From Flavobacteriales bacterium (GTDB lineage: Bacteria; Bacteroidota; Bacteroidia; Flavobacteriales; Flavobacteriaceae), in contig JALVST010000013.1 in NCBI GenBank assembly GCA_027024205.1, positions 1 to 53,108 of the forward strand: DNA of 53,108 bases, read 5' to 3'. The notes under the pieces were generated by a model. The model saw only the letters and a list, made by a program, of their open reading frames with translations. It was not told the DNA's origin and did no database searches. This document shows, in pieces, positions 53,051-53,108 of the stretch. A program made the position numbers and the translations under genes. The number at the start of each line of letters is the position of its first letter. The stretch's first letter is position 1.

Positions 53051-53108
53051 GTTTAATTTTTTTAATTTTCGGCATAAATTATTTTTTCATCAAATATTTT
53101 TTATAACA

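Overview
The window is from a Bacteroidota chromosome, roughly 35-42 % G+C by eye. Class-level markers are a SecDF fusion, DUF349 and DUF368 proteins, PorX (the receiver-PglZ regulator of type IX secretion), a parA-parB-DUF5683-lepB-wbqC cluster, and promoters with the Bacteroidota -7 element TAnnTTTG instead of a Shine-Dalgarno-rich layout. I cannot fix the order or genus.

Region 1 (1-10,380) is the late, tail-building part of a contractile-tail prophage, or a tail-derived particle, and runs off the left edge. On the + strand it holds a sheath, a tube, two tail-assembly chaperone frames, a short tape measure, a DUF6046-like protein, hub, spike, a gp25-like wedge protein, two spanin-like lysis proteins, a LysM tail protein, a gpJ-like wedge protein, a gpI-like protein and a fibre. 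The chaperone frames are joined by a textbook -1 frameshift signal: slippery A_AAA_AAG, a 6-nt spacer and a 10-bp stem. No integrase, transposase, capsid or terminase gene is visible. A bidirectional terminator separates the phage genes from secDF.

Region 2 (10,400-32,150) is mostly minus-strand housekeeping: secDF, DUF349, aroE, DUF368 (undecaprenyl-phosphate carrier), a TPR protein, mgsA, an S41 peptidase, folP, a LOG-family protein, porX, a POT peptide transporter, rfbB and nadC. One large plus-strand BNR/sortilin-type exported protein interrupts it. A 105-bp MITE-like element lies between the BNR gene and rfbB.

Region 3 (32,150-41,670) is the accessory part. A GC-rich, strongly foldable block precedes an McrBC type IV restriction operon whose mcrC is broken by one extra A in an A7 tract. 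A yciO-like gene and mpl follow. Next come three co-directional genes that look like a toxin-antitoxin-chaperone (TAC) system: a HigB-like toxin candidate, an XRE antitoxin and a SecB-like chaperone. Then there is an ECF-type sigma factor whose leader can fold so that the start codon is locked in an 11-bp stem, followed by an unlisted 42-codon ORF and a terminator.

Region 4 (41,670-53,108) holds a small DUF2892 membrane protein, an outer-membrane barrel plus 1000-residue TPR pair, a dipeptide epimerase (with mpl, a second peptidoglycan-recycling enzyme), wbqC, lepB, a DUF5683 protein, parB, parA and a tRNA-Pro(CGG). Several intergenic gaps carry degenerate copies of a composite dispersed repeat built around a GGTCAC...GTGACC palindrome.

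The best leads are the sigma-factor leader, the TAC locus, the phage frameshift signal, the reversible-looking mcrC frameshift and the spanin-like protein with a lipobox at one end and a membrane helix at the other.
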